A DNA stretch of 64,000 nucleotides from Oscillospiraceae bacterium (GCA_021203045.1 JAJQBY010000122.1:27419-91418), one strand, 5' to 3'; counted from the first letter of the stretch, positions 19,771 through 29,742 are shown. Program-made: numbers and translations. The notes: a model not told the origin generated them from the letters alone.

Positions 19771-20916
19771 TCAGTCCGCAGTCAGACTCGGGTCGAACGC
19801 GGGGATCTCATACACGCCGCCGGCCTCTACGAATTCATCATAGGTCATAGCGGCATAGCCCCACCAGGTAGCATCGAACATCATATCGGCGGGCATAGTG
19901 GTGTAGTCGGAGGCGTCGATCAGGGCCTCGAACTCCAGATACTGCTCATCGGAAACGGCGGGGACAGCGGCCACATACTCCTTCAGATAGGCATGATAGG
20001 CCTCCTCAGAGGTATCGCCGCCGGCGGCGGTCTCATACTGGGCGGCAAACTCCTCATAGGTCATGGCAACGCCGGATTCCAGCATACCGCCATAGAGCAT
20101 CTCAGCGGGGAAGGTAGTATAGTCGCCAGCCTCGATCAGAGGCATGAACTCATTTTCCACCTGGTCCTCGGTCATAGTGGAGTTGATCTCCAGCTCGGCC
20201 AGCAGGAACTCATGGATATACTCGATGTAAGCCGCATCGATGTCGATCTCGCCGTTGATGGCATACCATGCCTCATAGGTCATGGGAAACTCGACTCCAT
20301 CGGGAGCCTGGTCAACCTCGCCGCTGCCGGTGAAGTTCAGGATGCTCTCATCCTCGGGGGTCTCCGCAGCCTCCAGGGCCTCGGTCAGGCTGGCCTCGTT
20401 GCCCTGCCAGAAGCTGTCCTCCATCAGGGTCTCATAGAGGTATTCCTTGTATTCGTCGAACATGGGATAGGGGTCGTCAGACGCCTCGCCGGATGCCTCA
20501 CCGGAAGCAGAGGCTTCGGCCTCACCCTCGGTGATGGTGGGGAACTCAGCATCCGTCTCGTCCGGGTTGGGGGTAACGGTGACGGTGATGTCCTCCTCGA
20601 TGCCGGAGATGGTGACGGTCTCCGCCGTGGGATAGGCGTTGGGGCCGCCGGTGGTGATGTTGGAATAGGCGATCTCACCGCCGGTGGTGGTCACGCCGGA
20701 GCCTTCCTCACCGTCCGCAGTGGGGCCCATATCGCAGGGCGCAGCGCAGGAGATGGAGAACACGAAGTCCTCGCCCGCGGCCACCTCATAGGTCTCATAG
20801 ACCGAGCCGTCCATGCCGTTGATGATGGTGACGGTGTAGCTGTCCGCAGCCATAGCTGTGACGCCAAGGCACAGGCACAGCGCCAGGGCAAGGGTCAATG
20901 CAAGAAGTTTCTTCAT
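19771..20916 (-). CDS. Secreted acidic protein with SGEASGEAS linker and tandem DYTTxPAxM repeats
   Basis: Signal peptide MKKLLALTLALALCLCLGVTAMAAD; EASASGEASGEASDDPYPMFDEYKEY. Confidence 0.85.
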   Translation of the reverse strand: MKKLLALTLALALCLCLGVTAMAADSYTVTIINGMDGSVYETYEVAAGEDFVFSISCAAPCDMGPTADGEEGSGVTTTGGEIAYSNITTGGPNAYPTAETVTISGIEEDITVTVTPNPDETDAEFPTITEGEAEASASGEASGEASDDPYPMFDEYKEYLYETLMEDSFWQGNEASLTEALEAAETPEDESILNFTGSGEVDQAPDGVEFPMTYEAWYAINGEIDIDAAYIEYIHEFLLAELEINSTMTEDQVENEFMPLIEAGDYTTFPAEMLYGGMLESGVAMTYEEFAAQYETAAGGDTSEEAYHAYLKEYVAAVPAVSDEQYLEFEALIDASDYTTMPADMMFDATWWGYAAMTYDEFVEAGGVYEIPAFDPSLTAD

Positions 20917-21067
20917 TTTTACAAGCCTCCTTAAAAATTAGCTCTTGGCTATGTCAAATATTATACAGCCGCGTCCAACAAATGTCAAAGCAAAAACAGC
21001 GGAAATCCGTCAGATAACAAATTTTAAATAATTCCCCTGCTCCCGGCAGGGAAATCCCGACTATGAA

Positions 21068-21104
21068 AAAAGGTCCGGAGCCAAACGGTTCCGGACCTCT
21101 CTTT
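21068..21104 (-). terminator. Hairpin terminator-like element (possibly bidirectional)
   Basis: AGGTCCGGAGCC-AAAC-GGTTCCGGACCT flanked by A-run and T-run. Confidence 0.7.
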
Positions 21105-21123
21105 TTGCCGCCCTTCCGGGCGA

Positions 21124-21199
21124 TGGAGCTAGTGATGTGACTCGAACACACGACCTGCTGATTACGAATCAGCTGCTCTACCGACTGAGCTACACTAGC
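21124..21199 (-). tRNA. tRNA-Thr (anticodon CGT), CCA encoded
   Basis: Reverse complement GCTAGTGTAGCTCAGTCGGTAGAGCAGCTGATTCGTAATCAGCAGGTCGTGTGTTCGAGTCACATCACTAGCTCCA: acceptor GCTAGTG/CACTAGC, loop TTCGTAA, T-loop TTCGAGT. Confidence 0.96.
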
Positions 21200-21440
21200 A
21201 CAAGCAGAAATTATTTTAGCATAGCCCCCCGCCAAAGTCAACAAAAAATTGACCGGGCATGCCGCTTCCGGCGCGCCCCCGGCGCTCTCCGCATAAAGGG
21301 GGTTTCCTTTTTCTTAATATTGTGTTATAATTTTTTTGTTTTTACTTTTTTCGACGATTGATCTACCCCCGTCGCCGGAACAAATTATCCGGCAGGGCAT
21401 ACATAATACCACCATTCAGAAAGGACCGAGCTTTATCGTC

Positions 21441-23156
21441 ATGCACAGTAATATAAGGCGCCTTACCGCCATTCTCTGCTCCCTCGCCCTTGTGTTCACA
21501 CTGGGCACTGCCGCCCTTGCGGACGAGAATGCAGACACGGCAGCGGCGCAGGATACCGCCACTACCGCGGAGACGACCTCTACAGACAGCACGACAGCTG
21601 CGGATACGTCCACAGCGGACACCTCATCATCTGACACCTCCGACGCCTCTACATCCGGCACAGAAGCAGGCGATGCCGCCTCAGAAAGCACAGACGCCGG
21701 CACGGAAAACAGCACGGATACGGAAACTCCGGAGGAGCCCTCCACAGAAGACGCTGCCGGTGAAACGGAAGACAACCCCGAAAATACCAGCGGAGAAACC
21801 AGCGAAACCGGCGAGGCGGATGATGACACAGACGCCTCCGCCGAAAGCGGCGATACAGCGTCTACCAGCAGCACCAGCTCCAGCAGTACAAGCAGCAGTA
21901 GCAGCAGCTCCTCCACCCGCTATGCGGTATCGGAGCCGGAGGGCGATACCCACGAGCTCTATCTGACCCAGCTGGAGAGCAACACCTGCACCCTGGCCTC
22001 CGCCGCCATGCTGATACGTAATTACATCTATCTGAACGGCAGCGATGTCTGGCAGGAGTTCGGAGAGTCCGACATCCGCTCCGTCGCCTGGAACGACGGT
22101 CTGCGCTACAGCTTCACCTATACCTACGGCGGCTATTCCATAAGCGTCGCCCAGGAGGATTTGAGTTCCCCCTCTGTGGAAACGCTGAAATCCCTTCTGG
22201 ACAGGCACCCCGAGGGCATCGTCCTCTATTGCGGCAACGCCCCTCATGCGGTGCTGCTGCTGGACTATGAGGAGGACACCTTCTACTGCGCCGATCCGGC
22301 ACAGCTTTGCAGCGGCAAGCGCATCGCCCTGGAGGACTCCTGGCTCAGCTCCTATTATCAGGGACAGGATGCGATACTGGCAAACGTCACCAGCTACTGG
22401 TATATCGCCAGCGCCGTCAGCCCCCTGGAGGACAGCGGCCTGACCTGGACCTGGGACGGCAGTACGCTGACGATCTCCGGCGAAGGAGCGCTGCCGGACG
22501 AGGGGACCATAGACACCGCTCCCTGGGCCCGGTATAAGGACTATGTGGCCGAGGTCGTGATCGAGGAGGGCGTCACAAATATTCCGTCCTATGCCTTTTA
22601 TAACTATGTCAGTCTGACCTCCGTCACCCTGCCGGAGACGCTGGAAACCATTGGCGCACGGGCCTTTTTCGGCTGCGGGAGTCTGGAGGCCGTTGCGATT
22701 CCGGAAGGGGTATATGAGATCGGCCAATACGCCTTCGCCCTCTGCACCAGCCTGACAGAGCTTACCGTCCCCGGCAGCGTGACAGTCATCCAAAAGGGTC
22801 TGTGCTACAGCTGCGAGAGTCTGGCCGCCCTGACCCTCAGCGAGGGGACGGAGGCCCTCGAGGCCAGCATCATATACGGCGCCGCCCTGACCGGCATCAC
22901 CCTCCCCGCCAGCGTGACCTCCATCGCCGCCAAGGCCTTCCAAAGCTGCGAAAGCCTGACCGCGATATATTATACCGCCGAGGAAACGCTCCTTCTGCTG
23001 GAGGACGCCGTATTTACCGGCGAGGTGGCCTTCCTCCCTGCCGATGAGCAGGAGGAGGCTTCCCCGGAGGAATCGCTTTCGGAAGAACCGGCGGACGCAG
23101 AGGAAACCGCCGTTTCCGTTGAGGTGACCTTCGCAGCGGACGAGGCGCTGATCTGA
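21441..23156 (+). CDS. Secreted protein: Ser/Thr-rich linker + C39/papain-like cysteine peptidase domain + BspA-type leucine-rich repeats
   Basis: Signal peptide; TSSTSSSSTSSSSSSSS linker; LESNTCTLASAAMLI ... NAPHAVLLLDYEEDTFYCADP (Cys and His); repeats I[PG]xxAFxxCxSLxxVxLPxxVxxI. Confidence 0.85.
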   Translation: MHSNIRRLTAILCSLALVFTLGTAALADENADTAAAQDTATTAETTSTDSTTAADTSTADTSSSDTSDASTSGTEAGDAASESTDAGTENSTDTETPEEPSTEDAAGETEDNPENTSGETSETGEADDDTDASAESGDTASTSSTSSSSTSSSSSSSSTRYAVSEPEGDTHELYLTQLESNTCTLASAAMLIRNYIYLNGSDVWQEFGESDIRSVAWNDGLRYSFTYTYGGYSISVAQEDLSSPSVETLKSLLDRHPEGIVLYCGNAPHAVLLLDYEEDTFYCADPAQLCSGKRIALEDSWLSSYYQGQDAILANVTSYWYIASAVSPLEDSGLTWTWDGSTLTISGEGALPDEGTIDTAPWARYKDYVAEVVIEEGVTNIPSYAFYNYVSLTSVTLPETLETIGARAFFGCGSLEAVAIPEGVYEIGQYAFALCTSLTELTVPGSVTVIQKGLCYSCESLAALTLSEGTEALEASIIYGAALTGITLPASVTSIAAKAFQSCESLTAIYYTAEETLLLLEDAVFTGEVAFLPADEQEEASPEESLSEEPADAEETAVSVEVTFAADEALI

Positions 23157-23226
23157 CAGTCTCAAAAACAAGTCGTGGCATCGAACCGATTGGTCCGATG
23201 CCGCGATTTATTTTTTGCTTATCCCT

Positions 23227-25167
23227 TTATTGTATTGCCTCCACCAGGGTCTCCAGCAGGGCGGAGAAATCAACGTCATAGTCGTATTCATAGCCGCCGA
23301 TCAGGACCTGCACATCCTCATCCATCTCGACCCAGGCATAGAAGTCCAGGCATCTGTCCCCATCGTCGTAGGTGTAAACGACATACAGGTAGGTAACATC
23401 CCGTCCGCCGATTGTGACTGTCTCCGGTCCGGAGATCTCCACATCCGCGTAAAATTCCTCATAAATCTCGAAGCTGTCCCCGTAGTAGTACTCCATATCC
23501 TCCGCTGTGTAGTCCGTATACAGAGAATAATAGGCCCAGGCATAGGTATTATTTTCATCCAGGTCAAAGCAGAGCCAGGTGCTGTCAGAGCTGTCAGCGT
23601 CGATAACGTATCCTGCCGGAACGGCAATGCTCACGGTGTTGTCGGAATAGCCGTCCTCCAGGATATAGATCCCGTCCTCACTGGATACCTCCGCCTCGTC
23701 AGTATCAGTAACAGTATAGATGTCAGAATTGACCGCCTCCACCAGCGTCTCCAGCAGGGCGGGGAGGTCCGTATAGGTTTGCAGCTCCTCCATATCGGTG
23801 TATTCAACGCCGCCTATCAGAAGATACTGATCCTCCGCCAGCTCGGCCCACGCGTAGAACTCCAGCTCCCAGCCGCCTTCGTCATAGCCACAGACAACGG
23901 CAATATAGGTCACATTCAGCCCGGCGATGACAGAGGTCTGAAGATCAGTGACCGCAACAGCATCATAGTAATCGGTGTAATCCTCGAAGGAATCCCCAAA
24001 GTAGTACTCCATGTCCTCCGCCGTGTAGTCGGTATACAGGGAATAATATATCCAGGCGTATCCGCTGTCGTCATCCGTGACTGCGTCAAAGCAGAGCCAG
24101 ATGCTGTCGGAGGAGTATTCATCGATGGTATGTCCTGCCGGAACGGCGATGTTCACGGCGGAGCCGGTATACCCGTCCTCCAGAACATAGGTACCGTCCT
24201 CGTTGACCACAAGGGCGTAATCATCCTCATCGTAGCTATACAGCTCGTCATAGGAGACGGCGGATTCAATGACCTCCTCCGGCACGGTGATCTCATCCAC
24301 GTTGTTAAAGCCGGTATAGTTAACCGTCACCACGCAGGGCTCCATGGAGAAGTCAACGCCGTCCTCTGCGCTCAGTTCGATGGATGTCTCCATCGCGGCG
24401 GTCAGGCCGTCTCCAAAGTCTATCGTAGCCTGAACAGGCAGCAGGGTCTCCGTATCCAGCAGGAGGGCCTCCTCCACCGTAAGGCCGGAATAGTCCACTC
24501 CGCCCATCAGGCTGTCAAGGCCCATCTCCTCATACAGCGACTGCAGATCGTCCCCCTGGAGCTGGCAGGTCAGCACAAAGCACTCTGTGCCGTTCACCTT
24601 TTCGGTCTCCTCCGCCAGGGTGTAATCGGTCGCTATGTTCAATATGGAATAATTATCCATCACATCGGCATCTATCCCGTCGATCTCCATTTTGTACCAC
24701 TCGCCATCGACGCCGGAATAGGTCACATAGACCCCATCCTCCAGCACCACATAGGTCTCCGTAGTGGTCGTCATGCTCTCATCTTCAAAATCAGCCTCAT
24801 AAGCAATGGTAACGGCCACATAAGCGGTCTCCGGGTCGCTCGTCACCTGATAGGTATAGCCCATATCCATGACCATATTTTCTTCATCCACGGTCATATC
24901 CATGGTGAAGCTCATCTCCATGGTCATACTGGAGATGTCCTCCATGTTCTCCTGCATAGCTGTCAGAAGGCTCTCCGCTGTCAGCTCCGCCTCTGCCGTC
25001 AGTTCTTCCTCCTCCGGAGCCTCATCCAGCGTCTCCTCCGCAGCCGCCGACTCCGCGACCTCCTGGGCCGCCTCCATAACCGCGCTGCCGGTACCGCCGC
25101 TGCATCCGGCCAGGGCCAGAAGGAACAGCATAGCCAGAGCCAGCAGCAGAGCAGTTGTTCTTTTCAT
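23227..25167 (-). CDS. Lipoprotein with tandem duplicated C-terminal domain
   Basis: Lipobox LLALAGCSGG; two copies of YxLEDGY...SxDSxWLCFD...YYSLYTDYTAEDMEYYxGDSFExY... . Confidence 0.85.
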   Translation of the reverse strand: MKRTTALLLALAMLFLLALAGCSGGTGSAVMEAAQEVAESAAAEETLDEAPEEEELTAEAELTAESLLTAMQENMEDISSMTMEMSFTMDMTVDEENMVMDMGYTYQVTSDPETAYVAVTIAYEADFEDESMTTTTETYVVLEDGVYVTYSGVDGEWYKMEIDGIDADVMDNYSILNIATDYTLAEETEKVNGTECFVLTCQLQGDDLQSLYEEMGLDSLMGGVDYSGLTVEEALLLDTETLLPVQATIDFGDGLTAAMETSIELSAEDGVDFSMEPCVVTVNYTGFNNVDEITVPEEVIESAVSYDELYSYDEDDYALVVNEDGTYVLEDGYTGSAVNIAVPAGHTIDEYSSDSIWLCFDAVTDDDSGYAWIYYSLYTDYTAEDMEYYFGDSFEDYTDYYDAVAVTDLQTSVIAGLNVTYIAVVCGYDEGGWELEFYAWAELAEDQYLLIGGVEYTDMEELQTYTDLPALLETLVEAVNSDIYTVTDTDEAEVSSEDGIYILEDGYSDNTVSIAVPAGYVIDADSSDSTWLCFDLDENNTYAWAYYSLYTDYTAEDMEYYYGDSFEIYEEFYADVEISGPETVTIGGRDVTYLYVVYTYDDGDRCLDFYAWVEMDEDVQVLIGGYEYDYDVDFSALLETLVEAIQ

Positions 25168-25256
25168 CGTGCTTATCTCTCCTTTTACATTTTGTTGGGT
25201 CTTGTCATATTTTATAATACTACAAATTCCGCCGGTTGTCACTTTAAAAAACTGTA

Positions 25257-25712
25257 TTATTCCGGTAAATTTCGCAAATTCTGAAAAAAGTCTCGCAGAA
25301 GGGCGGCACACTCATCTTCCATAACGCCGCCGTATATGGCGGGGTGGAAGCCATAGCGCTCCTCGAACAGATTCAGCACACTGCCACAGGAGCCGGTGAC
25401 GGGCTCCCTGGCCCCATATACCACCATGGGCAGGCGGGCGTTGATCACCGCCCCGGCACACATGGGGCAGGGCTCCAGGGTCACATAGAGGGCGCACCCG
25501 TCCAGCCGCCAGGTGTTCAGGGCCCGGCACGCCTGGGATATGGCCTCGATCTCCGCATGGCAGACGGCGCTGCGCCGCTCCTCCCGCCGGTTCCGGCCCC
25601 GGCCTATCACCTGGCCTTCCCGCACCACCACAGCTCCCACCGGCACCTCCCCGGCCTGGGCCGCTTCCCGGGCCAGGGCCAGAGCCAGGGTCATATAGTC
25701 CTCCCGCTCCAT
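25257..25712 (-). CDS. tadA: tRNA adenosine(34) deaminase
   Basis: CHAEIEAI and TLEPCPMCAGAVINARLPMVVYGA zinc-deaminase motifs; start refined to MEREDYM. Confidence 0.94.
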   Translation of the reverse strand: MEREDYMTLALALAREAAQAGEVPVGAVVVREGQVIGRGRNRREERRSAVCHAEIEAISQACRALNTWRLDGCALYVTLEPCPMCAGAVINARLPMVVYGAREPVTGSCGSVLNLFEERYGFHPAIYGGVMEDECAALLRDFFQNLRNLPE

Positions 25713-25738
25713 GGCTTTTCCTCCCAATACAGGTTCTC

Positions 25739-26545
25739 TTATTCTGCCAGCTCCAGGCAAAAGCTGTAATTCACCGTGCCGCTGTAGCTGTCCGCATCGT
25801 CCCAGACAGCGGTGACCTGGTAGACATACCCGGCCTGCGCCTCGATGGTCTCTCCATCTATGGCCACCGTCCGGACAACAAGCAGGTCAGCGTCGTCGCT
25901 CCAAAAGCTTTCGTCCCAGCACTGGACGGAGATCATGTCCGGGGCCATTTCGAACTTCATGCAGACGGTGACCGTCTCCTCCGTGACGGAAAGGACAGGA
26001 ATATCCGTCTCATACAGCGGAGCCGCGTCGGACTGAACGCCGAGCACACCGCCGCCGCTTTGATATTCCCAGGAATAGGTCCCCAGCGCGGCCGCGATCT
26101 GCTGCTCCTCATAGCTCACTGCCAGGGCCGGAGGCTCTCCCAGCTCCATGGACATCGAGCCCGCGCTGCTCACTCTGGTAAAGCCAAGCACGACGGCGAG
26201 AAGGATAAAAAGCAGCGTCAGCACCACGAAGGCGATCAGCACTCCGGCGACCACCCGCCAGATGCGCCGGGCCCGGCGGTTTTTCACCGCCAGCTGTTCA
26301 TTGATGCGGGCCAGCTGCTCCGCCACGTCGCTGATATTTTCCTCCTGTACCGGCGGCGCGCCCAAAAGCTGGTTCACGGACACTTCGAAAAGCTCCGCCA
26401 GTCTTTGCAGCATTTCTGCATCCGGGACGGAAAGGCCCTTCTCCCACTTCGAGACCGTCTGCCGCACCACATGCAGCCGGACGGCCACCTCCTCCTGTGT
26501 GAAGCCCTTGGATTTGCGCAGGGCCTTGATGTTGTCGGATAACAT
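25739..26545 (-). CDS. XRE-family transcriptional regulator with TM segment
   Basis: MLSDNIKALRKSKGFTQEEVAVRLHVVRQTVSKWEKGLSVPDAEML; TM VVAGVLIAFVVLTLLFILLAVVLGF. Confidence 0.88.
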   Translation of the reverse strand: MLSDNIKALRKSKGFTQEEVAVRLHVVRQTVSKWEKGLSVPDAEMLQRLAELFEVSVNQLLGAPPVQEENISDVAEQLARINEQLAVKNRRARRIWRVVAGVLIAFVVLTLLFILLAVVLGFTRVSSAGSMSMELGEPPALAVSYEEQQIAAALGTYSWEYQSGGGVLGVQSDAAPLYETDIPVLSVTEETVTVCMKFEMAPDMISVQCWDESFWSDDADLLVVRTVAIDGETIEAQAGYVYQVTAVWDDADSYSGTVNYSFCLELAE

Positions 26546-26648
26546 ATGCGATCCCTCCAATATGTTTTGGTTTTCGCCTCCATCATAAGGGGAAACACAT
26601 CCGTTGCGCAAGCAACGGGAAGTAACATCAGCCCTTACAGGACACAGA

Positions 26649-26682
26649 GCGCCCGCGAATGTTCCCGCGGGCGCTTCGTTTT
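26649..26682 (-). terminator. Hairpin terminator-like element
   Basis: GCGCCCGCG-aatgttc-CCGCGGGCGC with adjacent T-run. Confidence 0.6.
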
Positions 26683-26689
26683 TCGAGCA

Positions 26690-28009
26690 TTAGTTTGTCG
26701 AATCCTCTACCACCTCGCCGGTGTTGCCGCCGTCGGCGGCCAGGGACTGGACGGTGGTGCGCAGGGTGGATATGGAGCCGCTGTCGCAGACATAGTAGGT
26801 CCCCACCACCTGCTGGATGGTATCCCCGATGAAATACAGAATCGGCCCGGAGCCGTCGGACAGCGTGACGGATATGGTGATGGTATCGCCCTCCGCCTCC
26901 GTCTGGGATTCGCTGGTCACCGTCATGGCGGTGACGGCCTGGACGAAGGAGACCGCCGTATCTCCGCTCAGAGTGAGATATCCGCTCTGTCCATCGATGG
27001 AGTAGCTGACATAGACCCCGCTGACGGTCAGATCGCTGTTTCCGGCGGCTGCGTCCGCCGCGGTCTGGAAATCCTCCCGCAGGCCGGTGATGAGCCCGCC
27101 CTCGAAGGCCTCCGTCTCCGTCTGGGGCACGATGCTGATATAAGCCAGGACTTCCGTGCCGCTGAGCCAGTAATACACCGGCCCATAGTCGGAGGACGTT
27201 GTTACGGTCAGGCAGGAATCTGTGAATGTAAAGGTATAGGTCGTCCCATCGGACATGGTGAAGATATAATCCGTCGAGGTGGTCAGATCGATATTCTGAT
27301 CGGGGCTTGCCTCCACACCGGTGACGGTAGCGCCGGCCAGCAGGCTGAACACAGTGCGGATCGTCTCCTCATCGGTGGCGGTCATGGTGGCGCCTCCGTT
27401 GGTGCGGCGGCCCACAGAGACAGGAAGGTTTTCCTCGAACTCATCCGCGAAGGCCCGGACGCCGTCGTCAAAATACAGGTCGAACAGGTCATAGCTGCTG
27501 TCATACACCGGGAAGGTCAGGGCAAAAAGCGCCTCCCCGCCGGTATAGGTATAGCTGCCTGTATAGGTGGTCAGCACCGAGCCGTTAAAGGTGACGGAAT
27601 AGGCCGTCCCATCGGACATGGTGAGGGTATAGGTATAGCCGGTCCCCTCCTGGGCCGCGTCCTCCTCCGCCCGGCCGGTGACGGTCATGTCCTTCAGGGC
27701 GTCGCAGGCGGCGATGATGGAGGCCCGGTCGAACACCGGGGAGACGCTGCCGTCCCCCTCCTGGCAGCTCAGGGCCACAGGAGTGTTCTCATAATAGCTC
27801 TCCCCGAGCTCGTCCCAGCCCATGAAGGCATAGAAGGATTTCTCCGTGAAATCCTCATCCTCCGTCTGGCCCAGCTGGGGGCTGATGGACGCCGTGACAT
27901 CCTCCTCCGTCCCGTCCGACGACCCCGGCATGATGCTGACAAAGCCGCCGCAGGCAGTCAGCCCCAAAAGCATAGCCAGCCCGCAGCACAGCGCTAAAAG
28001 TTTTTTCAT
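26690..28009 (-). CDS. Lipoprotein with internal repeats
   Basis: MKKLLALCCGLAMLLGLTACGG lipobox; repeated MTVTG...TMSDGTxYxxTF...Y modules. Confidence 0.82.
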   Translation of the reverse strand: MKKLLALCCGLAMLLGLTACGGFVSIMPGSSDGTEEDVTASISPQLGQTEDEDFTEKSFYAFMGWDELGESYYENTPVALSCQEGDGSVSPVFDRASIIAACDALKDMTVTGRAEEDAAQEGTGYTYTLTMSDGTAYSVTFNGSVLTTYTGSYTYTGGEALFALTFPVYDSSYDLFDLYFDDGVRAFADEFEENLPVSVGRRTNGGATMTATDEETIRTVFSLLAGATVTGVEASPDQNIDLTTSTDYIFTMSDGTTYTFTFTDSCLTVTTSSDYGPVYYWLSGTEVLAYISIVPQTETEAFEGGLITGLREDFQTAADAAAGNSDLTVSGVYVSYSIDGQSGYLTLSGDTAVSFVQAVTAMTVTSESQTEAEGDTITISVTLSDGSGPILYFIGDTIQQVVGTYYVCDSGSISTLRTTVQSLAADGGNTGEVVEDSTN

Positions 28010-28092
28010 ATCCGTCCCATCCTTCCGGTGAAATGGCATTATTTTTATAGGATGATCTATTATAGCATAGCTTTTTGATTTGGAAAAGAGGG

Positions 28093-29742
28093 TCAGAGCA
28101 CCGCCGCCTCATACGTCCCCTCGTCCCGATTCACAGTGCAGCGGACGGTCTGGCCGCCGCCGGTGCGGATAAAGGTCAGCCTGCCGTTTCCTGCCTGCTC
28201 AAAGTGGATATCTCCCACCCGCAGGGCGGGAAGGCTGTTTTTCATCTGCGCCAGAGAGCGGTAAAGCGCCTGCATTTTTTCGTCCTCCCGGCCCCAGGGG
28301 AAGGGCAGGCGGCACATGGGGTCCGGCCCGCCGGTCATACCGGCCTCGTCCCCATAATAGATCAGGGGAGAGCCGGGCAGAGCAAACTGCAAAAAGGCGG
28401 CGACACGCCGCTCCCTCTCCCCGGGCAGAAGGGTGCCGATGCGCTGGGTATCATGGGAACCCAGAACGGTCATACAGCAGTCCAGGGCCCCGGCGGGATA
28501 GTTTTCCGCGATGGTCATGACGGTCTCCGCCAGCTGCTCGCCCCCCTCCCGGCCGGAGGCGAAGGCCATAATTGGCTTGCGGAAGGGATAATTGATGGCC
28601 CCGTCCAGTTCCGCGCCGGTGAAATAGGTGCGCCGCACCCCATAGCTGACCTTGTTGGACACATCCTCCCATACCTCGCCGATGACGACAGCCTCCGGCT
28701 TTTCCGCCTTCACCCGGCGGCGCAGGGCGGCGATGAACGCATCCGGCAGCTCGTCCGCCACATCCAGGCGGAACCCGTCTGCGCCCAGGCGGAGCCACTT
28801 AGCCACCACGCCCTGCTCTCCCAGGATAAATTCCATATAATCCGGGTCCAGCTCATTCACGCAGGGCAGCGTATCAAATCCCCACCAGCAGGTGTATTTG
28901 GAGGGAAATTCCTGAAAATCGTACCACTTATAGTAAGGAGAACCGGCTCCTGCCGACACCGCTCCCCCACCGAAGCGTTTTTCCCCGTCAAAATAGACGC
29001 TGTCCCGGCCCGTGTGGGAGAACACCCCGTCCAGCACCACACGAAGCCCACGGCTGTGGGCCTCCCGGCACAGGCGGACAAAATCCTCCTCCGTCCCCAG
29101 CATAGGGTCGATGCGGGTATAGTCCGCCGTGTCATACCGGTGGTTGGAAGCGGCCATAAAGATGGGGTTCAGATACACCACGTTCACCCCCAGCCCGGCG
29201 ATATAGTCGAGCTTTTCCGTGATGCCGTTCAGGTTCCCCCCCGCAAAGTCGGAGGCGTCCCGGGTGGCGGGAACGAAGCTGTCAAAATCCCGGAGGATGT
29301 ACGGCTCCATCTTATCCGTCAGGTCGCAGTCGCCGCTTTTTGCAAAGCGGTCGGGGAATATCTGGTAGTATACCGCGCCCCTGTAGCTCTCCGGCGGCCG
29401 GTAATCCGCCGGCAGAACGGACAGCTGCCACCGGTCCCCCAGACCGATGTTGGTGCCGTCCCCCGCCTTAAACAGGTCGTAATCCCCGTTTTTGTCCCAG
29501 ATGTGGAAGCAATAGAAATACAGCCCCGCCGTATCCGGGGCAAAGGTGGTCCCGAACAGGTCATAGTCTCCCGCTCCTTCCTGCTTTTCCAGCGGAACCT
29601 CCAGTCCCTCCGCCGTCAGAATCACCCGAAAGGCCCCGCACTCTGCGGGGATATGTATGCAGATACGGCAGTCCTGCCCTGCCCAGACCGGGCCAAAGGG
29701 CGTTTTATACGCTTTATCCCGGCTGTTATATAATATATTCAT
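28093..29742 (-). CDS. GH13-family alpha-amylase / neopullulanase-like glycosidase
   Basis: GVNVVYLNPIF, RVVLDGVFSHTG, GFRLDVADEL, VVIGEVWED, VLGSHDTQRIGT: GH13 conserved regions. Confidence 0.92.
   Translation of the reverse strand: MNILYNSRDKAYKTPFGPVWAGQDCRICIHIPAECGAFRVILTAEGLEVPLEKQEGAGDYDLFGTTFAPDTAGLYFYCFHIWDKNGDYDLFKAGDGTNIGLGDRWQLSVLPADYRPPESYRGAVYYQIFPDRFAKSGDCDLTDKMEPYILRDFDSFVPATRDASDFAGGNLNGITEKLDYIAGLGVNVVYLNPIFMAASNHRYDTADYTRIDPMLGTEEDFVRLCREAHSRGLRVVLDGVFSHTGRDSVYFDGEKRFGGGAVSAGAGSPYYKWYDFQEFPSKYTCWWGFDTLPCVNELDPDYMEFILGEQGVVAKWLRLGADGFRLDVADELPDAFIAALRRRVKAEKPEAVVIGEVWEDVSNKVSYGVRRTYFTGAELDGAINYPFRKPIMAFASGREGGEQLAETVMTIAENYPAGALDCCMTVLGSHDTQRIGTLLPGERERRVAAFLQFALPGSPLIYYGDEAGMTGGPDPMCRLPFPWGREDEKMQALYRSLAQMKNSLPALRVGDIHFEQAGNGRLTFIRTGGGQTVRCTVNRDEGTYEAAVL

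Noticed and set aside
21840-21916. Ser-rich microsatellite-like tract (agcagcagtagcagc...)
   Set aside because: Explained by the poly-Ser/Thr stalk of the secreted peptidase-LRR protein; not an independent repeat element.
23215-25284. 689-aa + ORF
   Set aside because: Antisense shadow of the repeat lipoprotein at 23227..25167.
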